A DNA stretch of 64,000 nt from Nodularia sp. LEGE 06071. GTDB lineage: Bacteria; Cyanobacteriota; Cyanobacteriia; Cyanobacteriales; Nostocaceae. Positions 24,883-37,500 of this stretch are shown here, one piece after another. How positions within the stretch are numbered: position 1 is the first letter of the stretch; the number at the start of each line of letters is the position of its first letter. Position numbers and translations under genes: made by a program. A model generated the notes under the pieces. It was not told the DNA's origin and did no database searches. It saw only the letters and a program-made list of their open reading frames with translations. The stretch is from NCBI RefSeq assembly GCF_015207755.1, contig NZ_JADEWH010000009.1:1-64000 (forward strand), given 5' to 3'.

Positions 24883-27800
24883 ATGGCTTTGATACAGGGT
24901 GATATTGCGATCGCGGCTTATAATGCTGATGGAAATGATGATTTTGCTTGGGTAACTTTGGTTGATATTCCTGCTGATACTCTGATTAATTTTACAGATT
25001 CATCTTGGCAGGATAATGGTTTCCGTTTAACTGAACACTTGGATGCGGCTGGTGGTGGACCTTTAACTTGGACTCACACGGAAACTGTTGCTGCTGGAAC
25101 AGTGATTCGCTGGAATGGTTCAGTTGCTAATACTTGGAGTTTAGGTGCTGCTAGCGGATCTGCTTTGAATTTAGCCGCAGGTGGCGATCAGATATTTATT
25201 TTTACAGGTACAACAGCAGATCCGACATTCATTTACGGCGCACATTTTGCCACTGGAACCAACTGGTTAGAAAGTGGTAGCAATAGTACCAATACCAGTA
25301 ATATTCCTCCTGGTCTGGCTGTAGAAGACGGGACGGCGTTTTATGCAGGGAATTTCGATAATGGTTATTACAACGGCCCGACAACCGGAAGTAAGGCAGA
25401 ATTATTAGCAGAGATATCTAATACAGAGAATTGGATCAGAAATGATACTGGACCTTTGGATTCATCAAACTGGATCACGGCTTTAACTGTTGCTAGCGAT
25501 AGTAATTCAGCCCCCAATATCCAAATCACCGAGTATATGTACTCTGGTGCTAACGGTGAATTTATGGAGTTTACCAACCTGGGGACTACCGCAGTAGACT
25601 TTACTGGCTGGAGTTACGATGATAGTGGTCGCACGCCTGGTACTGTTGATTTGAGTGCTTTCGGGATTGTGCAACCTGGAGAATCAGTTATCCTCACAGA
25701 AGCTACTGAAGCTGATTTTCGTGCAGCCTGGGGATTGTCTGCTTCAGTCAAGGTGATTGGCGAATTAACCCGAAACATCGGGCGGACTGATGAAATTAAT
25801 CTTTACGATCAAAACGGTGAACTTATCGACCGTCTCACCTATGGAGATCAAACCTTTCCGGGGACAATTCGCACCCAGGCTCTCAGTGGTTGGACTGACC
25901 CAGGGAATCTAGATGCTATCAATATTAATTCTGATTGGATACTTTCTACTGTCGGTGATGCTCAAAACTCTTTAGCTTCTACTGGTGGTGATATTGGTAA
26001 TCCAGGCTTTTATAACGTCAACATCACACCCATACCTGGGATAGCCATTACTCAATCTGGTGATAGCACCGATGTAAGTGAAGGTGGTGCTACAGATAGC
26101 TACACCATAGTTTTAAAGACTCAGCCCACAGCAGATGTCACCATCGAGATCACTGTTGATGATCAGGTGACAACCAATTCACCAACTTTGGTTTTCACTC
26201 CCGCTAACTGGAATGTAGCCCAAACTGTGACAGTGGCTGCTGTGGATGATGCTTTAATTGAGGGTACACACACAGGTGCGATCGCTCATAATGTCAGCAG
26301 TAGCGATGCTAATTATAATGGGGTGGCGATCGCAAATATCACTGTAAATATTACCGACAACGATGCACCCGCCAATACCAACGTCAACATCCAAATCACC
26401 GAGTATATGTATGCTGGTGGTAATGGGGAATTTGTCGAATTTACCAACCTCGGCACGACAGCAGTAGACTTTACTGGTTGGAGTTTTGCTGACAACGCGC
26501 GCACTGCTGGTTTATTCAATCTCAGTGGATTTGGTATTGTTCAGCCAGGGGAATCAGTCATCTTAACGGAAGCCCCAGCCGCAGACTTCCGCACATCATG
26601 GAACCTCAGCGACTCCGTGAAAATCATCGGTAACTCCAGCCCAGGTTTAGGACGCGCCGATGAGATTAACCTCTACGACAACAACAACCAACTGATTGAT
26701 CGTCTTACATACGGAGACGAAACCTTTCCCGGCACAATTCGCACCCAGGGGATTAGCGGCTGGACAACCTTAGAAAATCTCGCACCCTTTGAAATCAATA
26801 CCGATTGGCAGCTTTCAGCGATTAACGATGGTCAAAATTCCTCCCAATCAATAGATGGCGCTATTGGGAACCCAGGGATTTACATTCCCAATCCTGTAGA
26901 GACTGTTGGCGCACCCAGAATTGAAGTTAATCCCAGCACAACTGATTTCCTCGACGGGGAAAACTTAGCCGTTTCTCTACCACTCACAGGTGCTGGTGCG
27001 ATTAGTGGTGTAATTAATGATCCTACAGACCCAGCCAAGACACTAGGTATTGACTTTACTCTCAGTGACTCCGACACACCAATTGGCGACCTGACTGTCA
27101 CTGTCACCAGCAGTAATCAGGCAGTTGTCCCCAATGCCAACCTCACCCTTTCTGGTATAGGTGCAGAACGGAATCTGAAGATTGACCCGGCTGGTGTTGG
27201 TTTGGCAAATATCACACTTACCGTGAGTGACGGTACACTCAGCAATTCCTACATCATTAACTACGCCGCTTCCGCCGGTTCTGTAACTCCCACCACCCGC
27301 TACCTGACAGGGACGAGTGACGCATCAACTGCGATCGCCATTGATACCAATTATATGTTCGTCGCCGACGATGAAGACCAAACCATCCGCCTCTACGATC
27401 GCCATAACTCCGGTTTACCATTAGCCGCCTTTGACTTCACCTCAATGTTGGGTTTATCCGGTTCCAGCGAAATCGACATTGAAGGTTCTACCAGAATTGG
27501 CGACATCATTTACTGGATAGGTTCCCACGGTAACAATACAAGCAACCAGGATGCTCCCAACCGCGAGCGCATTTTTGCCACAGAGATTTCTGGCACAGGA
27601 GCCGATGCTACCCTGACTTTCCAGGGATACTACAGATTTTTAGAAGATGACCTGATTGCTTGGGATAACAGTAATGGTCATGGTTTAGGTGCTGGCTTTC
27701 TGGGAATAGCTGCCAGTGCGGCCAATGGTGTTTCCCCCACCGCTGCTAACGGTTTTAACATAGAAGGCTTGACAGTTGCCCCCGATGGTAACACAGCCTA

Positions 27801-30800
27801 CCTTGCCTTTCGTGCGCCCATTCTCCCCATCCCCGACCGGAACCAAGCCCTAATTATTCCAGTAACTAATTTTACTAGCATTCTGAATAACACAGGCGGT
27901 ACTACTGGATCTGCAACCTTCGACGCTCCCATATTCCTAGACTTAGGCGGTCGAGCCATTCGCAGTATTGAGCGTAATAGTAATAACCAGTACATTATTA
28001 TTGCCGGGCCAACAGGTGGGGACACAGGAATCCCGCCCAATGACTTCCGTCTCTACACCTGGAATGGTAATGCCGCCGATGCCCCTGTACTCAGGGCAGC
28101 AGATTTGACAGCATTAAATACTGGGGGTAGTTTTGAAACCATTGTGGAAGTGCCTGATGTCCTGACTGGTACTAGCCAAATTCAGGTGTTAATAGATAAC
28201 GGTGATACTGTCTGGTACGAAAACGGCACAGCCTCCAAAGACCTTTCTCAAGACAACTTCCAGAAATTCCGCAGCGATGTCATTACTTTAGGGTCAGAAT
28301 TTAGTACCATCCCAGCCGGGGCAATTTCCCTGAGTAACCCTTACTTCCAAGACTTCGATACCTTAATTAATTCCGGTAACTCACCTTGGGTAGATACTGA
28401 AACTATCCCTGGTTGGTACGCAACTCGTCCGACAATCGTGGCTGGAACTGGTAGTAGCAATGCTGGTAATCTCTACAGCTTTGGTACAGTAGCAGACACA
28501 GATAGAGCATTGGGTTCAGTAGCTTCTGGTGGTACTGAGACTATTTACTTTGGGGCGCGGTTCTTTAACGATACTAACGACACCATCACCACTTTGGGAG
28601 TTAGTTACATTGGCGAACAATGGCGTAATGGCGGGAATACAACCCAGCAGAAACTAGATTTTGCCTACCAAATTGGGGCTACTGAGTTAACTTCTGGGAC
28701 ATGGACTGATGTTGATTCCCTCGACTTCTTGGGGCCAATTGCTACCAGCACAGGTGGGGCTTTAAATGGCAATAACACCCCTAACCGAGTGGGAATTTCT
28801 GATACCCTCACAGGCTTATCTTTAGCACCCGGTGAAGAAATCTGGTTGCGTTGGACAGATATTAATGATGTTGGAAATGATCATGGGTTAGCAATTGATA
28901 ATTTGCAAGTTTCCACCGCAGCCTTACCTGGTGTCACCTTAATTGAGTCTGATGGGAGTACCAATGTTACAGAAGGGGGTGCAACAGATACTTACACCTT
29001 AGTATTGAATACTCAACCCTCAGCAGATGTAGCAGTTACTATTAACACAGATGCTCAATCTACATCTAGCCCCAATACACTCATCTTTACACAGCAAAAC
29101 TGGAATACACCGCAAACAGTTACAGTAATTGCCGTAGATGACAATGTTGTAGAAGGAACACATTTTAGTAACATTAGCCATCTAGCAACTAGCAATGATC
29201 CTAGTTACAACCAGATAAATATTGCCTCAATCATTGCCACCATTACAGACAATGATCTTGTAACTGAGATTACCAAGATTCATGAAATTCAGGGGAATGG
29301 TGCGATCGCAAATTTCCTCGACAGTTTCCAAACCATAGAAGGCATCGTCGTCGGCGACTTCCAGGCTGTAGGTAACACTCAAAACCTGCGCGGCTTCTAC
29401 GTCCAAGAAGAAAATGCCGATGCTGATAATAATCCTTTCACCTCAGAAGGTATCTTTGTCTTTGATGACAACTTCGGGGTAGATGTGAAAGTCGGCGACC
29501 TAGTACGCATTACTGGTCAAGTAAGCGAATTTACTGGCAGTGGTAATGGCATGACTAGCAGCCTCACCCTATTAAGAAACCTCACCGATGTGACTGTGGT
29601 TAGTGCCGATAATCCCCTACCTACAGCCACAGTTCTCAGCTTCCCCTTGATGAATATTAATGACCTAGAAGCCGTGGAAGGGATGCGGGTAACTATACCC
29701 CAAACATTGACCGTAACTGAACATTTCCAATTGGGGCGATTTGGGGAAGTTGTCCTGTCCTCAGACGGTGCGACTAACCAGCCCGGTACTGATGGCAGAT
29801 TAGAACAATATACCCAATTCAACGCCCCTAGTATTAGTGGCAACGCCGCTTACCAACAAGAGATTGCCTTACGTCGAATTATCCTCGACGATGGACAAGG
29901 TATTCAAAACCCTGATTCGATTATTCACGGTCGCGGTGGTGAACCTTTGAGTGCTGACAATACCCTGCGCGGTGGTGACACAGTTGTAGGATTATCCGGT
30001 ATCTTAGATGCCCGCTTTGGCGACTATCGGATTCAGCCCGTAGATCCCGCCGAATTTATACCTTCTAATTTGCGCCCAGAAACAGCCCCAGAAGTGGGTG
30101 GTAGGCTCAAAGTTGCCAGCTTCAACGTTCTAAACTACTTCAACGGCGATGGTCTAGGTGGAGGTTTCCCCACATCCAGAGGCGCTGAGAATTTAGTTGA
30201 GTTCAATCGGCAACGTGACAAAATCATCCAAGCCATCCTCGGTATAGACGCAGATGTTTTGGGGTTAATCGAAATAGAAAATGATGGCTATGGGGCTAAT
30301 AGTGCGATTCAAGATTTAGTCAACGGCTTGAATGCTGTTGCAGGCGCTGGTACTTATGCCCTGATAGACCCAGGTCTGCCCCAATTGGGTACAGATGAAA
30401 TCGCTGTAGGCTTCATCTACAAACCCGGTAGTGTGACTCCTGTGGGTATAGCAGCCACAGTCCCCGATGGCTTTGGTCAAGGGGCATTTGACAACAATAA
30501 CCGTAAACCCCTAGCCCAAACCTTCCAAGAAAACTCCAGTAGTGAAAAATTTACCGCAGTGGTGAATCACTTCAAATCCAAAGGTTCCAGTGCTGGGGGT
30601 GCTGGTGATGCCGACATCGGCGATGGACAAGGTTTTTCCAATGGTACAAGGACTCGTGCTTCCCAAGATTTAACCGCTTGGTTAGCCACTAATCCTACAA
30701 GTATCAATGACCCTGATTACTTAATTATGGGTGACATTAACGCCTATGCCCAAGAAGATCCAATCAAAGCTTTGGAAACCGCCGGATATCAAAACCAGAT

Positions 30801-31380
30801 ATCCAATAGCAGTTACTCCTTTGTCTTTAATGGACAGTGGGGTTCCTTAGATCATGTCTTAGCTAATGGCAGTTTAACAGCACAAGTTACTGGTGCTGCC
30901 AAGTGGCACATCAACGCCGATGAACCAAATGTCCTCGACTACAACACCAATTTCAAATCAGCAGCACAAGTGGATAGTTTATACAATCCTAATGCCTTCC
31001 GTTCCTCCGACCATGACCCGGTGATTATCGGGTTGAATTTGAACACCGTCGATGATGTGATTACTCCTCCTCCTCCTACCGTCCTTCCTGGGATCAGAAA
31101 TCTCATCGCTAATCTAGTCAACAACGTAATTGGGGGTATCAATCGCACACCAATAATCAGATTTGGAGTAATTAACAACCCATTGATTAATAACAGCAAT
31201 AGGAATGCCGAACCGACCGTCAGCTTCGCCAACACGGATGGTTATATGCCGTTAATCCAAGGTAGTAATCCTAACAGTAATGTTTTAGAACTTAACGCCG
31301 ACCCTTTAAGCGGTGATCCAGTTTTCCCACCTGGGATTAATTTTGGCAATATCACCTCAGTTTTCACTAATAATATCTAA
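24883..31380 (+). CDS. Giant extracellular nuclease (LTD/DUF3616/ExeM-NucH)
   Basis: 2165 residues, no Sec signal. Order: N-terminal beta domain (1-205), lamin-tail domain (210-375), Calx-beta-like repeat (384-490), second lamin-tail domain (500-667), Ig-like (676-796), DUF3616-type propeller (805-1123: FVADDEDQTIRLYD and EIDIEGSTRIGDIIYWIG), a beta-sandwich region (1127-1348), second Calx-like repeat (1350-1457), then an ExeM/NucH nuclease: OB-like part (1463-1740) and endonuclease/exonuclease/phosphatase core (1742-2060) with FNVLNYF, LIEIEND, VVNHFKSKG, MGDINAY and SSDHDPV. The catalytic Asn, Glu, His, Asp and His are all present. No RTX nonapeptides. Ribosome site GGAAGGA. It probably degrades extracellular DNA for phosphate; secretion by type I export is inferred. 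Confidence 0.8.
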   Translation: MALIQGDIAIAAYNADGNDDFAWVTLVDIPADTLINFTDSSWQDNGFRLTEHLDAAGGGPLTWTHTETVAAGTVIRWNGSVANTWSLGAASGSALNLAAGGDQIFIFTGTTADPTFIYGAHFATGTNWLESGSNSTNTSNIPPGLAVEDGTAFYAGNFDNGYYNGPTTGSKAELLAEISNTENWIRNDTGPLDSSNWITALTVASDSNSAPNIQITEYMYSGANGEFMEFTNLGTTAVDFTGWSYDDSGRTPGTVDLSAFGIVQPGESVILTEATEADFRAAWGLSASVKVIGELTRNIGRTDEINLYDQNGELIDRLTYGDQTFPGTIRTQALSGWTDPGNLDAININSDWILSTVGDAQNSLASTGGDIGNPGFYNVNITPIPGIAITQSGDSTDVSEGGATDSYTIVLKTQPTADVTIEITVDDQVTTNSPTLVFTPANWNVAQTVTVAAVDDALIEGTHTGAIAHNVSSSDANYNGVAIANITVNITDNDAPANTNVNIQITEYMYAGGNGEFVEFTNLGTTAVDFTGWSFADNARTAGLFNLSGFGIVQPGESVILTEAPAADFRTSWNLSDSVKIIGNSSPGLGRADEINLYDNNNQLIDRLTYGDETFPGTIRTQGISGWTTLENLAPFEINTDWQLSAINDGQNSSQSIDGAIGNPGIYIPNPVETVGAPRIEVNPSTTDFLDGENLAVSLPLTGAGAISGVINDPTDPAKTLGIDFTLSDSDTPIGDLTVTVTSSNQAVVPNANLTLSGIGAERNLKIDPAGVGLANITLTVSDGTLSNSYIINYAASAGSVTPTTRYLTGTSDASTAIAIDTNYMFVADDEDQTIRLYDRHNSGLPLAAFDFTSMLGLSGSSEIDIEGSTRIGDIIYWIGSHGNNTSNQDAPNRERIFATEISGTGADATLTFQGYYRFLEDDLIAWDNSNGHGLGAGFLGIAASAANGVSPTAANGFNIEGLTVAPDGNTAYLAFRAPILPIPDRNQALIIPVTNFTSILNNTGGTTGSATFDAPIFLDLGGRAIRSIERNSNNQYIIIAGPTGGDTGIPPNDFRLYTWNGNAADAPVLRAADLTALNTGGSFETIVEVPDVLTGTSQIQVLIDNGDTVWYENGTASKDLSQDNFQKFRSDVITLGSEFSTIPAGAISLSNPYFQDFDTLINSGNSPWVDTETIPGWYATRPTIVAGTGSSNAGNLYSFGTVADTDRALGSVASGGTETIYFGARFFNDTNDTITTLGVSYIGEQWRNGGNTTQQKLDFAYQIGATELTSGTWTDVDSLDFLGPIATSTGGALNGNNTPNRVGISDTLTGLSLAPGEEIWLRWTDINDVGNDHGLAIDNLQVSTAALPGVTLIESDGSTNVTEGGATDTYTLVLNTQPSADVAVTINTDAQSTSSPNTLIFTQQNWNTPQTVTVIAVDDNVVEGTHFSNISHLATSNDPSYNQINIASIIATITDNDLVTEITKIHEIQGNGAIANFLDSFQTIEGIVVGDFQAVGNTQNLRGFYVQEENADADNNPFTSEGIFVFDDNFGVDVKVGDLVRITGQVSEFTGSGNGMTSSLTLLRNLTDVTVVSADNPLPTATVLSFPLMNINDLEAVEGMRVTIPQTLTVTEHFQLGRFGEVVLSSDGATNQPGTDGRLEQYTQFNAPSISGNAAYQQEIALRRIILDDGQGIQNPDSIIHGRGGEPLSADNTLRGGDTVVGLSGILDARFGDYRIQPVDPAEFIPSNLRPETAPEVGGRLKVASFNVLNYFNGDGLGGGFPTSRGAENLVEFNRQRDKIIQAILGIDADVLGLIEIENDGYGANSAIQDLVNGLNAVAGAGTYALIDPGLPQLGTDEIAVGFIYKPGSVTPVGIAATVPDGFGQGAFDNNNRKPLAQTFQENSSSEKFTAVVNHFKSKGSSAGGAGDADIGDGQGFSNGTRTRASQDLTAWLATNPTSINDPDYLIMGDINAYAQEDPIKALETAGYQNQISNSSYSFVFNGQWGSLDHVLANGSLTAQVTGAAKWHINADEPNVLDYNTNFKSAAQVDSLYNPNAFRSSDHDPVIIGLNLNTVDDVITPPPPTVLPGIRNLIANLVNNVIGGINRTPIIRFGVINNPLINNSNRNAEPTVSFANTDGYMPLIQGSNPNSNVLELNADPLSGDPVFPPGINFGNITSVFTNNI

Positions 31381-31400
31381 AATTTTGTGTTTTAGATATT
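31372..31400. terminator. Hairpin across the stop codon of the giant nuclease gene
   Basis: Perfect 11-bp inverted repeat, AATATCTAAAA (31372-31382) and TTTTAGATATT (31390-31400), with a TTTTGTG loop. The TAA stop (31378-31380) lies inside the left arm. AT-rich, with no strong T-run afterwards, so it may be a weak terminator or a 3'-end stabiliser. Confidence 0.5.
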
Positions 31401-31421
31401 ACCTGCAACCCTGGGTAATTT

Positions 31422-31501
31422 TTGCGTAAGTCCTAAAGGATATGAATTTATTTCACGCAAAGGCGCAAAGGCGCAAAGGAAAGAAAGCAGGACTTACGCA
31501 A
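31422..31501. repeat. Two MITE ends in outward order
   Basis: TTGCGTAAGTCCT (31422-31434) is followed by AGGACTTACGCAA (31489-31501), the same 13-mer as the ends of the 24323-24430 element but in the reverse order, as if the facing ends of two adjacent elements remained. GGCGCAAA-type short repeats lie between and after them (31454-31480). Confidence 0.6.
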
Positions 31502-31593
31502 AAACTCTATCAAACCCTTATTCCTCTGTGTACTCTGCGCCTCTGTGGTTCGTTTACTCATAATTACGACTTATCGACTTCAGGAGTAACATC

Positions 31594-34500
31594 ATGGTAT
31601 CTACCAGTACAATCCGCTTCTCTCAGTTCAATGCTTCCCTGAACCGCAACGCTGATGGTCAATTAGTCAGCGATTTATCTACCCCTAATAATCCTCAAGC
31701 CCAAGCGGTTGCCGAAATAATACAGCGCAATCAGCCAGATGTGCTGCTGATTAATGAATTTGATTACTTTGAAGGGAATCCCACAGCAGCTGTTGAACAA
31801 TTTCTGCAAAATTATCTCGCTGTCAGTCAAAACGGTGCAACTCCCGTTGAATATCCCTACTTTTATATAGCACCCTCCAACACAGGTGTTTCTTCTGGCT
31901 TTGATTTAGATAACAACGGCACAGTAGTTACCACTCCAGGCGCACCGGGATATGGTGATGATGCCTTTGGCTTTGGAAATTACCCTGGTCAGTTCGGGAT
32001 GTTGTTGTTATCCAAATATCCCATTGATACTGCCAATGTCCGCACCTTCCAAAACTTTCTCTGGAAGGATATGCCGGATTCTTTACTATCTACGATCGCT
32101 CTTCCTGATTCTGACACTCCTTGGTACTCAGCCGAGGAACAAGAAGTTTTGCGTCTCTCTTCCAAGAGTCATTGGGATATCCCAATTCAAGTCAACGGCG
32201 AAATCATTCACGTCCTCGCCAGTCATCCCACACCCCCTGTATTTGATGGGACGGAAGACCGCAACGGTAAACGCAACCATGACGAAATTCGCCTGTGGTC
32301 AGACTATATCAGCCCTGGAAAAGGCAATTACATCTATGATGATCAGGGTCAATTGGGTGGTTTAAATCCTGGTTCCCGCTTTGTAATTATGGGTGACCAA
32401 AACGCCGATCCTGTTGATGGGGACAGTTTTGATCGTGCCATCCTCCAACTATTGCAGAACCCTGCTATCAATACTAATTCCATTCCCAGCAGTGTTGGTG
32501 CTATCCAACAGTCAGATTTACAAGGTGGTGCTAACCTCAATCACGGAGGTAACTCGGCTTTTGATACCGCAGACTTTGCCGATGGAAATCCTGGTAATCT
32601 GCGTGCTGACTATGTGCTACCTTCGGCTGATTTGCAAATTGTTAATTCTGAAGTTTTTTGGCCTCTGAATACAGACCCAAATTTCTCCTTAGTCGGGACT
32701 TTTCCTTTCCCTAGTTCCGACCATCGTTTAGTGTGGGTAGATGTGCAGACTGGCGCAACGGAAGCAGGTAAAACCCTCGCGGAAGTCACGTTTGAAGGAC
32801 AAACTACTTTTACCACAGGCTTTATTCCCCCTGGTGAAGCGGGAACGGTGAACGGTGTCACTATCCCAATGGGAGGCTTGTCAGGTGTTACCTACGATCG
32901 CACAAATAATCTTTATTACTCTATCTCAGACGATCGCTCGCAAAATGGCCCGGCGCGTTTCTATACTTTCACACTTGATCCGGCGACATCTGCGGTAACC
33001 TTTACTAATGTCACTCCCCTGAAAGATATTAACGGTAATTTCTTTGCCGCCCTCACTGTTGACCCTGAAGGTATTGCCCTGACTGAAGATGGGACGATTT
33101 TTGTTTCCTCTGAAGGTGAAGCTAATATTAATGCCGGTCGTGTTAGTGACCCCTTTATTAAAGAGTTTTCCTTAACTGGGGAAGAATTGCGTTCTTTACC
33201 TGTACCGAGTAAGTTTTTACCAGTCGTCGCAGATACCAACGGCGATGGGATAATTAATGCTGGTGATACCCAAATCTCTGGGGTGCGGAATAATTTAGCT
33301 TTTGAAAGTCTGACTATTACACCAGACCAAAAGACTTTATACACCGCCACAGAAAACGCCCTGATTCAAGACGGTGAAAGGGCTTCAGTTTTCAGTAGTA
33401 GTCCTTCCCGGATTTTGCAATACAACCTATTTTCTGGACAGCCAGAAAAGGAATATCTCTATATCACTGACCCAGTAGCTGTACCACCAGTACCGGAAAC
33501 AGGCTTCAGTGACAATGGTTTAGTGGATTTACTGGCGATCAATAATCGTGGCACTTTACTTGCATTAGAACGCTCTTTTGCTGTGGGTGTCGGTAACACG
33601 ATTAAAATCTACGAAATCAGCCTCCAAGGTGCAACTGATATTAGCTTCTACGATTCTCTTAATGATTTAAGTACTGAACAATTTGCAGCTATTCAACCCG
33701 CCCAAAAGCGTTTGCTGTTAAATCTCGATGATTTAAATTTAGACACTGGACTAGATAACGTTGAAGGTTTAGCCTTTGGCCCCACACTCGCAGATGGCCG
33801 TCAGTCCATTGTGTTAGTGAGTGATAATAACTTTAATGCGACTCAATTCACCCAAATTTTGACTTTAAGTGCAGACCTCATCCCCACTGCTGCACCCAGA
33901 GTTGAAACCCGTCCAGACCTGTTTAACGATGAAGATCCAGCCCAGTCTGTTGTCGATCAAAATGCTGATGCTGATGACCCAGCAATTTATGTGAATGCTA
34001 CCAACTCGGCTGATAGTTTGGTATTGACCGCAGTCAAAGATGCTGGACTGCGGGTTTATGACTTGTCTGGTAATTTATTGCAGACAGTTAACCCTGGTGG
34101 GATTCGTTACAACAACATTGATTTGCAATACAGCTTTAATTTAGGTGGGGAATCTGTTGATATTGCTGTTGCAAGCGATCGCCAAAACGATACACTAGTA
34201 TTCTTCAAAATCAACCCCAATGGTAACGCTGAAGGTGAATACTTAGAAGACATTACCGACAGCAGTATTGGCACTCTCTTCCAATCCGCACCCTTTGCCC
34301 CACCTTATTCCGCCGACGAAAGCAGCGCTTACGGACTAGCCATGTACCGTAGTCTCATCACCAATGATTACTATGTCTTCGCCAATCGTGCTGACACTGG
34401 AGATGTTGCCCAGTACAAACTGATTGACACAGGTAACGGCAAAATTGGGGTGGAACGAGTCCGGCAGTTCACCATACCCACCACAGCCGGACTTGACCCC

Positions 34501-37500
34501 CAAACTGAAGGTATGGTGGCAGACCAAGAAACAGGCTTCCTCTACATCGGTCAGGAAAATGTCGGCATCTGGAAGTTCCAAGCCGAACCCGACGGCGGTA
34601 CAACTGGCAAACTCATCGATCAGGTTAAAGAATTAGGTGGTAGCAATCTCATCGCCGATGTAGAAGGACTGACTATCTACTACGGTGCTAACGGTACAGG
34701 CTACCTACTCGCATCCAGTCAAGGAGATAACACCTTTGCCGTCTATAACCGCCAAGGGAATAACGAATACTTAGGACGCTTTGCCGTTGGTAACAATGGC
34801 GCAATTGACAGCGTGCAAGAGTCAGACGGCGCAGATGTGATTAATGTCTCCTTGGGTGCTAACTTCCCCTATGGTCTATTTGTTACCCAAGATGGTAATA
34901 ACGACCCAAGCAAACTTGTTGAAGATGACGGCGAACTAGAAAACGTCAACGCCAACTTTAAGTTTGTCCCTTGGGAAAACATTGCTTATGCTTTCCCCAA
35001 TCCACTCAACATTGATACCACCGCTTACGACCCGCGTAATCCTATGGCACAACCCAAGCTAACCAACTACGACTTTCAAGACCTACCGACATTAGGCACA
35101 ACTAGCGCCGGAGAAGATATTCTCCTTGGTGGTTTCTCAGGATTATACTTCCAAGGAAAGGCAGCCAATGGCAACCTGAAGTTTGTCACCCATACAGACC
35201 GTGGCCCCAATGGCGAACCCACCGGTTTCAACAGACCATTTTTATTACCCGATTTCCAACCAGAAATCGTCAGCTTTGAACTGAATCAATCCACAGGGGA
35301 AATTACCATTACCAAACGCACTGGGTTATTTCGCCAAGATGGTACAACTCCATTAACTGGATTGCCTAACTTACAAGGTGGGGCTGGTGGTCTGGCGTAC
35401 ACCGATGAAATTGGTGTGGATTTAGACAATAATCCCCTAGCTAATGATCCTTTGGGTGCTGACTTAGAGGGAATTGTCGTCGCCCCCAATGGTGACTATT
35501 GGATGGTGGATGAATACCGTCCGGCAATTTACCACTTTGACAGCAACGGTAAACTGATTGATCGCTTTATTCCCCAAGGCACTGCCACGGCAACCGACCC
35601 AGATCAAGCAGTCGGCACTTTTGGGACTGAGGTATTACCAGAAGTTTATGCCCAACGCCGCAATAACCGGGGTTTTGAAGCTGTGGCACTGGAAGGTAAT
35701 AAACTTTACGCCTTTATTCAAAGTGCCATTGATAACCCTGATGTCACCAATGATGCTACATCCAGAAATTCTCGGAATTTAAGAATTTTGGAATTTGATG
35801 TCATCTCCAAAACTGTCACGGGCGAGTATTTGTATCTGCTTGATGATATTACAGGCAGTGGTAACACCAGAACAGACAAAATTGGCGATGCTGTTTCATT
35901 AGGTAATGGCAAGTTTGCGGTCGTTGAACGAGATGATCGGTCTGGTGCAGATGCTAATAAACTGATTTACGAGATTGATTTAGCCGCCGCCACCAACATT
36001 AATAACTCGGCTAACTTGAATTTGCCAGATGGTAAGACCATTGAACAACTATCCCCGGCTGAATTAGCTGCTGCCAATATTACCCCTGTAACTAAAGCTT
36101 TAATTGCCAATGCAGCGCAGTTGGGTTACACCGGGGTGGAAAAATTAGAAGGTCTGGCATTGGTAGCACCCAATACTCTAGCTTTATTGAACGATAATGA
36201 TTTTGGTGTGGCTGGACCTACTCCTGCAAGACTGGGCATTCTGGAGTTACCCAATAACTTGACAAGTACACCCCAAGTTACACTGGTCGGTTTTGCTTCT
36301 CTCCCGGCTGATACCTTTGCTGAAGGGCCAGCATCGGGAAATGCCATTACAGGTAATACCAATGGCCGTGATGTACCCTTTGCCCAGCAGCCGATTCAAG
36401 GATTTAGTTCCGTCCAGGTTGCCGATGATAATTCCTTCTGGTTCCTGTCTGATAATGGGTTTGGGAACAAGGCTAATAGTCCTGATTACTTGCTGCGGAT
36501 TTATCGCGTTGACCCCAGTTTCCGGGGTGCAGAGAGTGGTGATGGTAGCGTCAATGTTTTGGACTTTGTGCAACTATCCGACCCTGACAATAAAATTCCC
36601 TTCGAGATTATCAATGAGAATACAACTGAGCGTTTATTAACCGGTTCAGATTTCGATCCTGAATCTCTGGTCGTTGCAGCCGATGGTACTTTCTGGATTG
36701 GCGAGGAATTTGGCCCTTATCTGTTACATTTCGATGCCACTGGTAAGCTGATAGAGGCTCCCATTGATACACCAAATTATGTCAGTTTAAATACTCTTGA
36801 TGGTCAACCACCCATTGTAATTGGACATCGGGGCGCAAGCGGTGAACTACCAGAGCATACCTTGGGCGCTTACAAACTGGCAATTGAACGTGGTGCAGAC
36901 TTCATCGAACCTGATTTAGTTGCTACTAAGGATGGAGTGTTGATTGCCCGTCACGAACCGAATATTATTAATACCACTGATGTCGCCTCTCGTCCAGAAT
37001 TTAGCGATCGCTTCACCACGAAAATGGTCGATGGGGTGGCTGAAGAAGGTTTCTTTGTTTCTGACTTCACTTTGGCGGAAATCAAGACACTACGGGCGAT
37101 TATGCCCCAAGGTTTCCGGACTCAAGTGTTTAACGGTCTGTACGAAATTCCTACTTTAGCGGAAATCATTGAGTTAGTTCAGCAAATAGAAGCTGATACA
37201 GGTAAGAAAATCGGCATTTACCCAGAAACCAAGCATCCCACTTTCCACGATGACCTCGGTTTGTCACTGGAAGAACCCCTGCTAGCAACTCTAGAAGCCA
37301 CTGGTTTCACTGACCCCAGTCGGATTTATATCCAATCCTTTGAAGTCAGCAATCTCAAGGAACTGAGTCAGTTAACTAATATACCTTTGGTTCAGTTATT
37401 CGGTGCGGGTGGTATCAATCTTGATGGTTCGCTGATTGAAACTAGACCCTATGATTTCGTAGTTAGTGACGACGACCGCACCTATGCCGACCTGCGGACA

